Positions 35,263 through 43,117 of a stretch of 64,000 nucleotides of DNA are shown piece by piece; the first letter of the stretch is position 1, and every line of letters begins with the position of its first letter. Source of the stretch: Alkalihalobacillus sp. CinArs1 (GTDB lineage Bacteria; Bacillota; Bacilli; Bacillales; Guptibacillaceae); NCBI RefSeq assembly GCF_947387515.1, contig NZ_CANDOB010000003.1, forward strand, positions 266,001 through 330,000, read 5' to 3'. Below the pieces are notes generated by a model that searched no databases, had not been told where the DNA came from, and saw only the letters and a list, made by a program, of their open reading frames with translations. Both the position numbers and the translations under genes were made by a program.

Positions 35263-35349
35263 GAAATAATTATAGTAAGTAAATAGATTTAAAAACTCAA
35301 TTCCATCAGAATTTTCGACTTCACTTTTTCTTGTCTCCTGGTTCTAGTT

Positions 35350-35556
35350 CTACGTCCCTCTATTTTTACTTCTCTTATAGAGCACGTAAATCGCATTAAT
35401 AACCACCACTAATACCCAAACAGCTAGGTACCCTATCGCAAATGTTGGGTTAAGTTCATGTCGTCCGAAAGAGATTCCAATAAAAGTTCCAAGAAGTGCC
35501 CCTAGAACCATCACACTAAATCTCCATTCAGAATGTGCGAGTTCTTTCAATTTCAA
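35350..35556 (-). CDS. Tiny two-helix membrane protein (68 residues)
   Basis: MKLKELAHSEWRFSVMVLGA, helix one with GTFIGISFGRHEL, helix two VWVLVVVINAIYVLYKRSKN. TTG start; the only ribosome-like site is GGGAG, itself part of a decayed element arm (CAGCTCCCTAC at 35565-35575 on plus). No family recognised. Confidence 0.55.
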   Translation of the reverse strand: MKLKELAHSEWRFSVMVLGALLGTFIGISFGRHELNPTFAIGYLAVWVLVVVINAIYVLYKRSKNRGT

Positions 35557-35591
35557 TTTAATCTCAGCTCCCTACCTTCTCCTTTATCAAA

Positions 35592-35697
35592 CCTTCTATT
35601 ACCAATTATTTCAAACCAACTCACATAACTCAACCTTTAAATTCAAATGAAAAGAAGCCTATCTTATTGCAGATAAGCTCCCAATTAGAGAACAAGG
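35592..35697. repeat. Cassette-boundary element 32
   Basis: Left arm CCTTCTATTACCAATTATTTC, spacer, AAAAG, hairpin AAGCCTATCT / AGATAAGCTC (35653-35679), right arm CCAATTAGAGAAC. Confidence 0.75.
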
Positions 35698-35707
35698 AAT
35701 TTATTCA

Positions 35708-35878
35708 TCAAAACTTACTAGTTTTCTTAAGTTCTCTTTTAATTTCACGCAGTTCCTCGTAAATCAAGTATAGAGTAACAATAATGACGGTGATAAAAAA
35801 TCCCCAGGAACCTAGTAGTGCTGAACCTAAAACTCCAAAGATAAATGCTACGATTGCTGCTGTTATGTACTTGCTCAA
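35708..35878 (-). CDS. Tiny membrane protein (56 residues)
   Basis: MSKYITAAIVAFIFGVLGSA, then GFFITVIIVTLYLIYEELRE and a charged end. TTG start at 35878 chosen for GGGGG 8 bases upstream; an ATG five codons earlier overlaps that site. No family recognised. Confidence 0.6.
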   Translation of the reverse strand: MSKYITAAIVAFIFGVLGSALLGSWGFFITVIIVTLYLIYEELREIKRELKKTSKF

Positions 35879-35948
35879 ATTAAATGCCCCCATATTCTTT
35901 TATTACACTCATTTCTAAAACGACATAAACAAATACTCTTATTCAACT

Positions 35949-35978
35949 CCTGCTCCCAATTGTTGAAAAATTGATATC
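35949..35978. repeat. Cassette-boundary element 33 (right half)
   Basis: CCTGCTCCCAATTGTTGAAAAATTGATATCG. Confidence 0.55.
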
Positions 35979-36022
35979 GTATATAACGTGAATAATACCG
36001 AAACTTGTAAACTTCTTTCAAA

Positions 36023-36541
36023 CTAAGAGACAATAGCTATTGAAAAAGTAAACAGTAATAGGTGAGCGAGTAATAGGGTCCACCTTTTCCACCCTCTTCC
36101 TCCAAGGGCAATGACAAAACCAAATATGGGTAATAAGAAAATTCCATACAGCCACAGTCCACCTGGTATGACCTCAAAATATTGATTAAAGAAAGCACTC
36201 GATAACAACAAAAAGTAGGCGATAACAAATAAAAAAGAAAACCTGTGATTAGTGCTGTGTAAATCTTGAACCCATTCCTTTGCAACTTGAATATAAAAGC
36301 CCTCTTGGTTCCTATAATGACGCATTGATACAAATGAATGCACTAAATCTTGAATGATAGATTGGTGTGAAGAATTTGCACCTTTCGATAAGTCATCATT
36401 CAAGAATCCTTTATCTACAAAGCGAGAATGAAATGTCCTCATTATGTTGTTGGGTTCTTTGTACAATTTTCTTTTCAATAATAATCTTGTCATTAAACGT
36501 AAAACAACAAGTTGAGACACTTGAAGCACATTTTGAAACAT
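36023..36541 (-). CDS. Membrane protein of unknown function (172 residues)
   Basis: The N-terminal half is basic and amphipathic (RLMTRLLLKRKLYKEPNNIM, DLVHSFVSMRHYRNQEGFYI). The C-terminal half has three hydrophobic segments (FLFVIAYFLLLSSAFFNQYF, IPGGLWLYGIFLLPIFGFVI, WTLLLAHLLLFTFSIAIV). GGGAG precedes ATG. No family recognised. Confidence 0.65.
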   Translation of the reverse strand: MFQNVLQVSQLVVLRLMTRLLLKRKLYKEPNNIMRTFHSRFVDKGFLNDDLSKGANSSHQSIIQDLVHSFVSMRHYRNQEGFYIQVAKEWVQDLHSTNHRFSFLFVIAYFLLLSSAFFNQYFEVIPGGLWLYGIFLLPIFGFVIALGGRGWKRWTLLLAHLLLFTFSIAIVS

Positions 36542-36604
36542 ACATCATACTCCCATTAAATAACGATTGAAAATTCTAGTTATATTTAGTCTGGCACAAA
36601 CTAT

Positions 36605-36655
36605 AAAAAAGGAACAAACCATTTGTCCAAGTTTGCTCCCTATTGTTGAATATCT
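36605..36655. repeat. Cassette-boundary element 34
   Basis: AAAAAA, hairpin GGAACAAACC...GTTTGCTCC (36610-36639), right arm CTATTGTTGAATATC; GTTGAAT matches GTTRRRY. Confidence 0.75.
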
Positions 36656-36766
36656 GTTTAGGGTTTATTTGCACTTATAAATATTTCGATAGTTTTTTCT
36701 CTTTTCACACCACTATCATTGTAAGACTTACATAAATTAACCTTATATCTTTCGTTAATTTTTTAA

Positions 36767-36790
36767 ACTATTGCTCCCCTAATTGTATTA
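36767..36790. repeat. Cassette-boundary element 35 inside a gene end
   Basis: ACTATTGCTCCCCTAATTGTATTAG, containing the last codons and stop of the gene at 36768. Confidence 0.45.
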
Positions 36791-37097
36791 GGTATTCTGG
36801 GTCAAAATCAGTAGTTCCGTTTGGTCTTGATTTATATCCTCCATATCCCGGATAACCCGGGTAACCTGGGTATCCCGGATATCCAGGATATCCGGGATAC
36901 CCTTTATATTGAAAACTGTTTAACTTATAAAATCTATCATCATCAAAGATGCTACCTAAATACTTCCCCTTCTTATCAACTGCGTGTTCATCATTCCAAG
37001 GAAACCATCCGATCCATTTCGCTTTCGAACTATAAATGTAGTTATCTAATTTAAATGCAATCCATTTCCCACTTGAATTATACAAAAATTGAACCAT
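36768..37097 (-). CDS. 4-fold beta-flower domain protein with GYP tandem repeat
   Basis: A 109-residue protein. The first 70 residues MVQFLYNSSGKWIAFKLDNY, then KAKWIGWFPWNDEHAVDKKG and LGSIFDDDRFYKL, match the 4-fold beta-flower domain seen in small bacterial proteins. Next comes a tandem Gly-Tyr-Pro repeat (seven consecutive GYP units ending GYGGYK, about residues 66-90) and a short tail. Start at 37097 follows GAGGTGTG. Function unknown; the Pro-rich repeat may be a flexible or aggregating arm. Confidence 0.75.
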   Translation of the reverse strand: MVQFLYNSSGKWIAFKLDNYIYSSKAKWIGWFPWNDEHAVDKKGKYLGSIFDDDRFYKLNSFQYKGYPGYPGYPGYPGYPGYPGYGGYKSRPNGTTDFDPEYLIQLGEQ

Positions 37098-37385
37098 AGA
37101 AATCACACCTCTTTAATAAGTTTTATTATAATTACTTAAATTTCTTCAGATAACTTTAACCCTGATTTCCTTAACACTCCCTATTCTCGAAGAAGGTAAA
37201 TTATTTTCTAAAGGTGATAATGTACTTTTTCTAATAAACAACTTGACCTATAAGTATTCGAAGCTTCTACTTCTTTTAATCGATTGTATTTGTAAACAAA
37301 AGGTAATTGTAAAACTTCCTTCAAGAAGGCATTTATTTCATAGGATTTTAATACCTATCAGACAATGCAGTCTAAATGGAGTTAG
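37098..37385. other. Intergenic region with a weak element
   Basis: Right-half-like CTTAACACTCCCTATTCTCGAAGAAGG at 37168-37194; no gene seen. Confidence 0.4.
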
Positions 37386-38987
37386 TTAATATACCTCTAC
37401 AGAGTTATTCTCTCCCGTTAACTTCTTAATTTCTTCAATAATGAGGTTTGTACGTTCTTTAATAAATAGGTCGTAATCATTATTAGTATAGATGTCCTTA
37501 TTTGTTGGTAATATATTACTTGTTAATATAATCTCAAATTTATCTTGAGGAATTGTTTCAAAGAAGTATGAGCTTGGGGACTTATCGGAAATAATCTTAT
37601 TTGAACTTGCAGGTAAAAAGCAAAAGTTTGAAACAACATTTATTTTATTACTATCCAGGCCTAGGCCCTCTTTAAGAAATGCTCGTGGAAATACATGATG
37701 GTATTCTTTTCTATTATAAGTTGATAGGGTCTCCCCTAGATCAATAAAGTTACCATTGGATAAATCTAGTGGTTTCTTCTGACCTAAAATTAATAAAAAT
37801 GAACGGACATAGTGGTTAGATTTAATAAACTTTTGTTTAGTAAATAACCTTTTACTCACAATAGAATGGTATTTATTAATACCTTCGTATTTATGGTTAA
37901 GTACTTCTTCAAAAAAAGCAATATCTTCATCTATTTTCTTATCGGTACTTGCCGTATACCTATCGGAAAGAGATGTTCTCCAGAACCATTTTTTTACCGT
38001 TTCAGTTTGCGTATTGTCTAAATGATTTGTTTTAGAAAACAAAAAAGTTAATGGCACTAACTGATGTGCTTTTGGAAGGAAATCTTCATGAAAAATATTA
38101 AATTGGGTGTACATATAATCTATGGCTTTCTCGAGACTTTTTTTCAGAAGTGTTGTATTTGAACGTACTTCCTCAGGATCTAGTTCTAGTATTTCCTTTG
38201 TAATAGCAGTTTTCTTAATAATTGCACCGAAACTCTGCAAAATAATCTTCTGCTTAACGTTACCAAAACTTTTTGTTTCTAATAAGTCATAGATATCATT
38301 AAATTCCTCTTTTAGATGATAGTCTTCCTTCCATGTCCACGCAATCATTAAATCAAGTGTAGATAAAGGAGTACCTGTATTATTAATTCTTTCGAATATT
38401 ACACCAACCTCACTTTTAGTTCGTTTCTTAATGGTAATCGTAGGAATCTCATAGTTTTGAAATAAGGATTGTAAGTTAACCGCTAGCTCGTTCTTTTCAC
38501 GATCATAATCTCTAATCTCTTGATTAAAATCAAAGTTATTAAAAAGCAGTTTTAAAGGTAAGTTTTGATTATGATTAATCAAATCATCCCCTGGCACAAA
38601 CTTTTTTTCATCAAGATCAAAATAAATATCAAAAGAATTATCATTGACTTCATCTGAAACTCTTTCAAGATCGAAACAAAAAACACTAAATATTGATGTT
38701 ACTCTTTGCTGACCATCGAGTATATAGTTTATTGGATATTCCGCTCTACTGTCTGGTAAGTTATAACCACCTACGTTTCTATTAGACGGTAACTCTTCAT
38801 TTGTTTCCCATAACAAGACACTACCTATTGGATAATCATTATAAATAGAATCTAGTAATTCAACTACTTGTTCTTTTTTCCAAACAAACTGTCTTTGAAA
38901 TGGAGGAATCTTTACTTCTCCTTCTAATATTTTGTTTCTTAATCTATCAATTTTAAGTGAACCAGTAATTAATTCACCTCGTGACAT
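37386..38987 (-). CDS. DUF262 (GmrSD-like) protein with C-terminal HNH-like region
   Basis: A 533-residue protein. The N-terminal DUF262 domain has IPPFQRQFVWKKEQVVELLD, YPIGSVLLWETN and the ParB-type catalytic signature YILDGQQRVTSIFSVF; RINNTGTPLSTLDLMIAW completes the fold. The C-terminal region contains EYHHVFPRAFLKEG and NVVSNFCFLPASSNKIISDK, an HNH/His-Me-finger arrangement. Proteins with this layout include GmrSD, a type IV restriction enzyme that cuts modified phage DNA using NTP, and other defence nucleases. It lies next to the recombinase and has no boundary element between them. A defence role is likely by family, not proven. Confidence 0.8.
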   Translation of the reverse strand: MSRGELITGSLKIDRLRNKILEGEVKIPPFQRQFVWKKEQVVELLDSIYNDYPIGSVLLWETNEELPSNRNVGGYNLPDSRAEYPINYILDGQQRVTSIFSVFCFDLERVSDEVNDNSFDIYFDLDEKKFVPGDDLINHNQNLPLKLLFNNFDFNQEIRDYDREKNELAVNLQSLFQNYEIPTITIKKRTKSEVGVIFERINNTGTPLSTLDLMIAWTWKEDYHLKEEFNDIYDLLETKSFGNVKQKIILQSFGAIIKKTAITKEILELDPEEVRSNTTLLKKSLEKAIDYMYTQFNIFHEDFLPKAHQLVPLTFLFSKTNHLDNTQTETVKKWFWRTSLSDRYTASTDKKIDEDIAFFEEVLNHKYEGINKYHSIVSKRLFTKQKFIKSNHYVRSFLLILGQKKPLDLSNGNFIDLGETLSTYNRKEYHHVFPRAFLKEGLGLDSNKINVVSNFCFLPASSNKIISDKSPSSYFFETIPQDKFEIILTSNILPTNKDIYTNNDYDLFIKERTNLIIEEIKKLTGENNSVEVY

Positions 38988-39237
38988 TTAACCACTCCAT
39001 TCATATTGATAAAATTAGCAGCTTTCTATCTTTATTTATTACACTTATATCCATTCCACTTCTTTGGCACTAGTAATAAAATCTTTAATTATAATTCTGG
39101 ATGAGTAACTTTCATGTTCATTGGGGAAAAACTCCATAGTAATCGGTGAAAATCATTACATATTTTTCAAATTGTTAATACTTAATACCAATTATTTCAA
39201 ATTTAACAAATTTACTCAATAACTATTTTTTTGCAAA

Positions 39238-39268
39238 TAAAAAAACACGCTCTCAAAGAACGTGTTTT
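39238..39268 (-). terminator. Terminator of the recombinase gene
   Basis: AAAACACG / CGTGTTTT stem with A-run on plus (U-run on minus), overlapping the stop codon at 39267. Confidence 0.8.
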
Positions 39269-40118
39269 AGAAATACTTGCTGTATAAATCTTGCCTTAGT
39301 TTCCCACTAAGCTGAGCATACACTTTTGTGGTTTCACTTTTTTCATGTCCCAAAAGACTTTGGATTACTTCAATTGGAGCCCCGTTATTTATCATATGAG
39401 TAGCATAACTGTGTCTTAGTTGATGGGGATGGATGCTTTTATTGATACCTGCCCGACTAGATATCCGCTTAATTATATACCTGATTAAATCAATACTCAT
39501 ACGCTTCTTAGGCCTTCTCTCAGTAATAAACAAGCACTCTTGGTCGTCATCTCGTTCATCCAAATAGCGTTTTAACCACAGAGAGCAACGTGTGTTGAAA
39601 TAAACTTCCCTTTCTTTATCTCCTTTTCCATGTACAATAACGGAATTCGTCGAAAAGTTAATGTCGTTTCTATTCAGCTTTACAACTTCACCTATTCGGC
39701 ATCCTGTTGAATAGAAAAATTCAAATAAGGCATTTTCCATGCTACCTTGGGATGCCTCCCTTAATTGTTCGATTTCAAGTTCGGTTAAGAACTTTGGTAT
39801 TCTCTTTCCAACTTTAGGCTCTTTCAATTTAGCAGCAGGGTTTTTATGAATAAATCCCTCTTCGTACGTCCACTTGAATAATGATCGAATACACCGAACT
39901 CGGTGACCCAAACTGGAAGGTTTTAATTGATCACCAGCTTCAATCAGATAACCTTTTAACTGATCGGTCGTTATAAGGTTCATATCGATATCCCCAAAGT
40001 ATCGTTTTAACATATCCTGCTGAAAGCCATATGTTTTTATCGTTAGAGGCGAATACCCTTCGATTTTCTTATCAAGCTGATACTTTTCCCATGCTTCAGA
40101 TAACAACAAAACATTCAC
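39267..40118 (-). CDS. Tyrosine recombinase (XerC/XerD-like) inside the cassette array
   Basis: A 283-residue site-specific recombinase. The N-terminal SAM-like core-binding domain (about 1-100) is followed by the catalytic domain with all expected residues: R141 (TGCRIGEVVKL), K165 (VHGKGDKEREV), H232/R235 (HPHQLRHSYATHM), H258 (LGHEKSETT) and nucleophile Y267 (KVYAQL). It is XerD-sized and lacks the 20-40 extra residues between the catalytic boxes that mark integron integrases (IntI). It has its own terminator and lies within the array, next to element 36. It is the only recombinase in the window and thus the obvious candidate for moving the cassettes, though phage- or ICE-type roles are possible. 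Confidence 0.92.
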   Translation of the reverse strand: MNVLLLSEAWEKYQLDKKIEGYSPLTIKTYGFQQDMLKRYFGDIDMNLITTDQLKGYLIEAGDQLKPSSLGHRVRCIRSLFKWTYEEGFIHKNPAAKLKEPKVGKRIPKFLTELEIEQLREASQGSMENALFEFFYSTGCRIGEVVKLNRNDINFSTNSVIVHGKGDKEREVYFNTRCSLWLKRYLDERDDDQECLFITERRPKKRMSIDLIRYIIKRISSRAGINKSIHPHQLRHSYATHMINNGAPIEVIQSLLGHEKSETTKVYAQLSGKLRQDLYSKYF

Positions 40119-40248
40119 TCTCCTAAACCATGAATCAATTATTTTAGATTCTAGTATGGTCGACGAAAGTACAATTCATACATAATGTTATTCAGCAATA
40201 TGGAAATAAAAAATATACTTTTAATAATAATTATCCTGTTAGAGACGG

Positions 40249-40297
40249 AAAAAGAGCACTTCTTGATTATCAAGTGCTCCCGATTGTTGATTAAGAG
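40249..40297. repeat. Cassette-boundary element 36
   Basis: GAAAAA, hairpin GAGCACTTCTTGAT / ATCAAGTGCTC (40254-40279), right arm CCGATTGTTGATTAAG. Stem sequence differs from the consensus yet is fully paired. Confidence 0.8.
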
Positions 40298-40617
40298 TTT
40301 GATAATTTTTTTATATCCAAGAAATCTTCATCCCTAATCAAATTTATGTCGGATAAAAGGATAGCTTCGAAGGATTTAAATAATTCTTGTATCTCCGTTT
40401 CCTGATTTATTAGTTCCATCGCCGTTTGATAATCTTCTTCACTTTCATATTTTGCAATCTCTATCCACTTTGATGGATCTTCCTTGCTTTGTAAGTAAGT
40501 CGTTTTAACATCGATATACTTTTCATAGATTTCTCCAGCTTTTTGCTGAATTCGATAATACTCTTCTATGCTTTCTTGATGTATTTGATATTCATACACT
40601 TTGACAAACACTGGCAT
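40291..40617 (-). CDS. ABM-like dimeric alpha/beta barrel protein
   Basis: A 108-residue protein beginning MPVFVKVYEYQIHQESIEEY, with KWIEIAKYESEEDYQTAMEL. The ferredoxin-like layout resembles antibiotic-biosynthesis-monooxygenase-type (ABM) stress-responsive barrels. Start at 40617 follows GAGGAG; the open frame extends 12 codons. Activity unknown. Confidence 0.6.
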   Translation of the reverse strand: MPVFVKVYEYQIHQESIEEYYRIQQKAGEIYEKYIDVKTTYLQSKEDPSKWIEIAKYESEEDYQTAMELINQETEIQELFKSFEAILLSDINLIRDEDFLDIKKLSNS

Positions 40618-40685
40618 TTCACTCCTCATAGAAGAATTAATTCTTCGCTCCATTTTGTTGCAGATGGATTTATGGTTTATTTGCT

Positions 40686-41696
40686 CTACATTTGAGAAAG
40701 TAATGACTTTAACTTCTCTCCACGCTTTATATAGAAACTAATATGTTGTTTTAAGGTAGTCTTATCTTGTAAATCTATGATTTCTATTGTTTTTTTCACA
40801 AAGTTCCAATTCATGCAGCCAGATAACCACAAAAGAGAATGTAAGCGATCCTTTTCTTTGAAAGAAAACGCGTTTTCAAACATATAGGAATCAAACAATG
40901 TTTTAGCTAAATCTGGTGACATTTGAGTTGATCCTATTCCATCGATTCTGGAGTACCATTTGATTAACCAAGCTAACCCTTCAATTCGATCCGTGTAACC
41001 TATTGATTCAAAATCAACAATACCTGCGAGTTCATGTTTATTGTTCCATAGCATATTTAAAGGATTTAAATCCGACTGAACAATAAAATCTAACTCATCT
41101 GTTTTCGATCGAATGATATGGTTTTCAGCTATATGTAGATAAGAATTTAGTTTTTTGGCTATATCAGGGGAGAGTTTTGTAGTATCACGTTTGTGTTTAA
41201 TTTGAGATATAAACTTGGCATAACCCGTTAAATGTGATTCCTGTACAAAGACAGAACTGCTAAAATTCCGGGTAACAGTATGAATATTTCTGACTGTATT
41301 GCCTACAAGTTTAGTAAAACTATTTGTACATGCGGTTATATGTTTGCCTTCAACCCACTTGAATAACACTACGCGATAAATACTACCTTTCCATTCAACG
41401 GAAACAAATCGATCTCCAGCTATAGAAATGATATTTTCCATAAAAGGTATTCCCTGTTGATTTAGATAATCGGTGTATCTTATCTGCTCAGTTAGAATTT
41501 CGTCGGTTATTTCTCCAAACACATTATTAGAGGAGCGATTGTTACCAATAAACCTTATTGAATAAAATTTGTTATTCACACTAATTTTATAGTGCACATC
41601 TTTATTCCAACTTCCAATGTGCAGCTCGTCTTCAACTTTCAGATCGTTATACTCTGGGAAGAAAGATTGGAGTGCTTTATTAATTAATTGGTGCAT
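40686..41696 (-). CDS. Aminoglycoside-phosphotransferase-like kinase
   Basis: A 336-residue APH/choline-kinase-fold protein. The ATP-binding half includes GSWNKDVHYKISVNN and VVLFKWVEGKHI. The catalytic loop is VQSDLNPLNMLWN, where Asp and the second Asn are kept but the usual leading His is Ser. The metal motif is VDFESIGYTDR. Start at 41696 follows AAGGTGGG. Such proteins phosphorylate aminoglycosides, choline, homoserine or other small molecules; the substrate cannot be predicted. Confidence 0.75.
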   Translation of the reverse strand: MHQLINKALQSFFPEYNDLKVEDELHIGSWNKDVHYKISVNNKFYSIRFIGNNRSSNNVFGEITDEILTEQIRYTDYLNQQGIPFMENIISIAGDRFVSVEWKGSIYRVVLFKWVEGKHITACTNSFTKLVGNTVRNIHTVTRNFSSSVFVQESHLTGYAKFISQIKHKRDTTKLSPDIAKKLNSYLHIAENHIIRSKTDELDFIVQSDLNPLNMLWNNKHELAGIVDFESIGYTDRIEGLAWLIKWYSRIDGIGSTQMSPDLAKTLFDSYMFENAFSFKEKDRLHSLLWLSGCMNWNFVKKTIEIIDLQDKTTLKQHISFYIKRGEKLKSLLSQM

Positions 41697-41734
41697 AATT
41701 CCCACCTTATTTTTCTCTTTTTGACATTTATCTA

Positions 41735-41768
41735 TTACTGACATGCTCCCTTTAATTGAACACTCTAG
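41735..41768. repeat. Cassette-boundary element 37 (right half)
   Basis: CTGACATGCTCCCTTTAATTGAACACTCTAG; lies between the start of the kinase gene and the stop of fosB. Confidence 0.55.
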
Positions 41769-41779
41769 TTCTACAATCC

Positions 41780-42202
41780 TCAATCATAGAATTCCATGTG
41801 TGTCTTTTCTTTTTTATAGTAGTCTAACCTCGACTCCAAAGTTCCTGTGTGAAATTCAAACTTATGACCATCAGGGTCAGTAAAATAGATTGATCTTCTA
41901 TCTCGACTATCCCTTTTCCGACCTGACAGAATGTTTACATTTAACCGTCTTAACTCTTCATTTGTATGATCAAAATCATCTTCCTCAATCGAAAAGGCTA
42001 TATGAGTGTAGGACTTTGATATGTCATTCCTACGTATATCCTTCTCTTCATTTAAAGCTAGCCAATATCCATTAAGATCAAAGTAGGCCGTCTTTCTTCC
42101 TTTTACAAGTAACTTAGCATTAAATACTTGCTTATAAAAATCTATAGATCGTTCCAAGTCAGATACAGAAAAGAGAAAGTGGTTAAGTCCTTTAATTTCC
42201 AT
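41780..42202 (-). CDS. fosB: FosB-type fosfomycin thiol transferase
   Basis: A 140-residue vicinal-oxygen-chelate enzyme closely resembling Bacillus FosB: MEIKGLNHFLFSVSDLERSI, AKLLVKGRKTAYFDLNG, WLALNEEKDIRRNDI, SYTHIAFSIEEDDFD, SIYFTDPDGHKFEFHTG and the end EEKTHMEFYD-like KEKTHMEFYD. Metal ligands His (NHF), His (YTHIAF) and Glu (KFEFH) are present. FosB opens the epoxide of fosfomycin with bacillithiol or cysteine. Start at 42202 lies 9 bases after GGAGG; the earlier ATG would overlap that site. Probably confers fosfomycin resistance. Confidence 0.92.
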   Translation of the reverse strand: MEIKGLNHFLFSVSDLERSIDFYKQVFNAKLLVKGRKTAYFDLNGYWLALNEEKDIRRNDISKSYTHIAFSIEEDDFDHTNEELRRLNVNILSGRKRDSRDRRSIYFTDPDGHKFEFHTGTLESRLDYYKKEKTHMEFYD

Positions 42203-42258
42203 GGCGTGCATCCTCCGCTCTGTCTCTAATTAATATTGGTTATCTTAATATGCATGGT

Positions 42259-43032
42259 TTAACTCGTCACAATATTAACAACGTCCCGACGAGTTTGGTT
42301 TACATACCAATTAGAATTCTCGTTTAAATCAATAGTAATTCTTTCAATGGATTCTACATCATCTTGGAGCTTCTTAATAATTTTCCCCTTAGGAGATACA
42401 ATCATGGAGGAGCAGCCTTGCTCAGGGTGAGATATATTAGATGATACTACAAACCTTTGGTTCTCGGCAGCACGACTAATTAAATGCGCATTCCAAACAG
42501 ATAGATTATCTGAATTGGTTACATTAGTTAAATAGAAAGTAATTTGTGAACCTTCTTGGGCCAAGGCTTTCCATTGCTCAGGAAACCTAATCTCCCGACA
42601 TAGTTGTATTGAAGCAAGTATGCTTGAATCTCCTAGGTGTAACTCAAAACACGATAATTCACTACCTGGTTGCAACATACCCCTTTCTTGGTAGGCTAAA
42701 TTTACTTTTTTATATGTATGCCTTTTTCTATGAGGTGCCATATAGATACCTGCGTTGTACCAACTTCCTCTTTCAAAAATACATGAGCCAAATAATAAAT
42801 GTATATTTCTTTCATCAACAATGGATTGTAGCTGCTCGAATGACGACTCGATATGAAAAGCAACAGTAGAGTCCAGAAAACTCAAATTCTCGTCATATCC
42901 AGATAAGCAACCTTCGGGCATTACTACAATATCATTTTCTTTTGCATTGGATATTAATGCTATCATTCTTCCCAGATTCTCCGATACATTAAGAGTAGGA
43001 GAGAAATGAGTTAAAGCTATGGTTACTCTCAC
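42259..43032 (-). CDS. Nitrilase-superfamily (carbon-nitrogen) hydrolase
   Basis: A 257-residue protein of the nitrilase/amidase superfamily. The catalytic triad is recognisable: Glu in VVMPEGCLSGYD, Lys in TYKKVNLAYQERG and Cys in ASIQLCREIRFPEQW. GTG start at 43032 follows AAAGGAG. It shares a unit with fosB (no element between them), and an element follows upstream at 43047. Substrate unknown. Confidence 0.85.
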   Translation of the reverse strand: MRVTIALTHFSPTLNVSENLGRMIALISNAKENDIVVMPEGCLSGYDENLSFLDSTVAFHIESSFEQLQSIVDERNIHLLFGSCIFERGSWYNAGIYMAPHRKRHTYKKVNLAYQERGMLQPGSELSCFELHLGDSSILASIQLCREIRFPEQWKALAQEGSQITFYLTNVTNSDNLSVWNAHLISRAAENQRFVVSSNISHPEQGCSSMIVSPKGKIIKKLQDDVESIERITIDLNENSNWYVNQTRRDVVNIVTS

Positions 43033-43046
43033 ATTAATAACTCCTT

Positions 43047-43072
43047 TCAAATTTGCTCCCGATTGTTAAAGA
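43047..43072. repeat. Cassette-boundary element 38 (right half)
   Basis: CAAATTTGCTCCCGATTGTTAAAGAA; it overlaps the ribosome site region of the nitrilase-like gene. Confidence 0.55.
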
Positions 43073-43117
43073 AAAGACCACACCGTTGATTAGTGCAGTC
43101 TTCCCGTAGAGAAAATT

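Noticed and set aside
36037..36333. Alternative minus-strand frame of 98 codons inside 36023-36541
   Set aside because: Lacks a ribosome site; the longer frame has GGGAG before ATG and clear transmembrane segments at its end.
39267..40118. Calling the recombinase an integron integrase (IntI)
   Set aside because: Length and spacing between catalytic boxes fit XerC/XerD-type proteins; the IntI-specific insertion is not visible.
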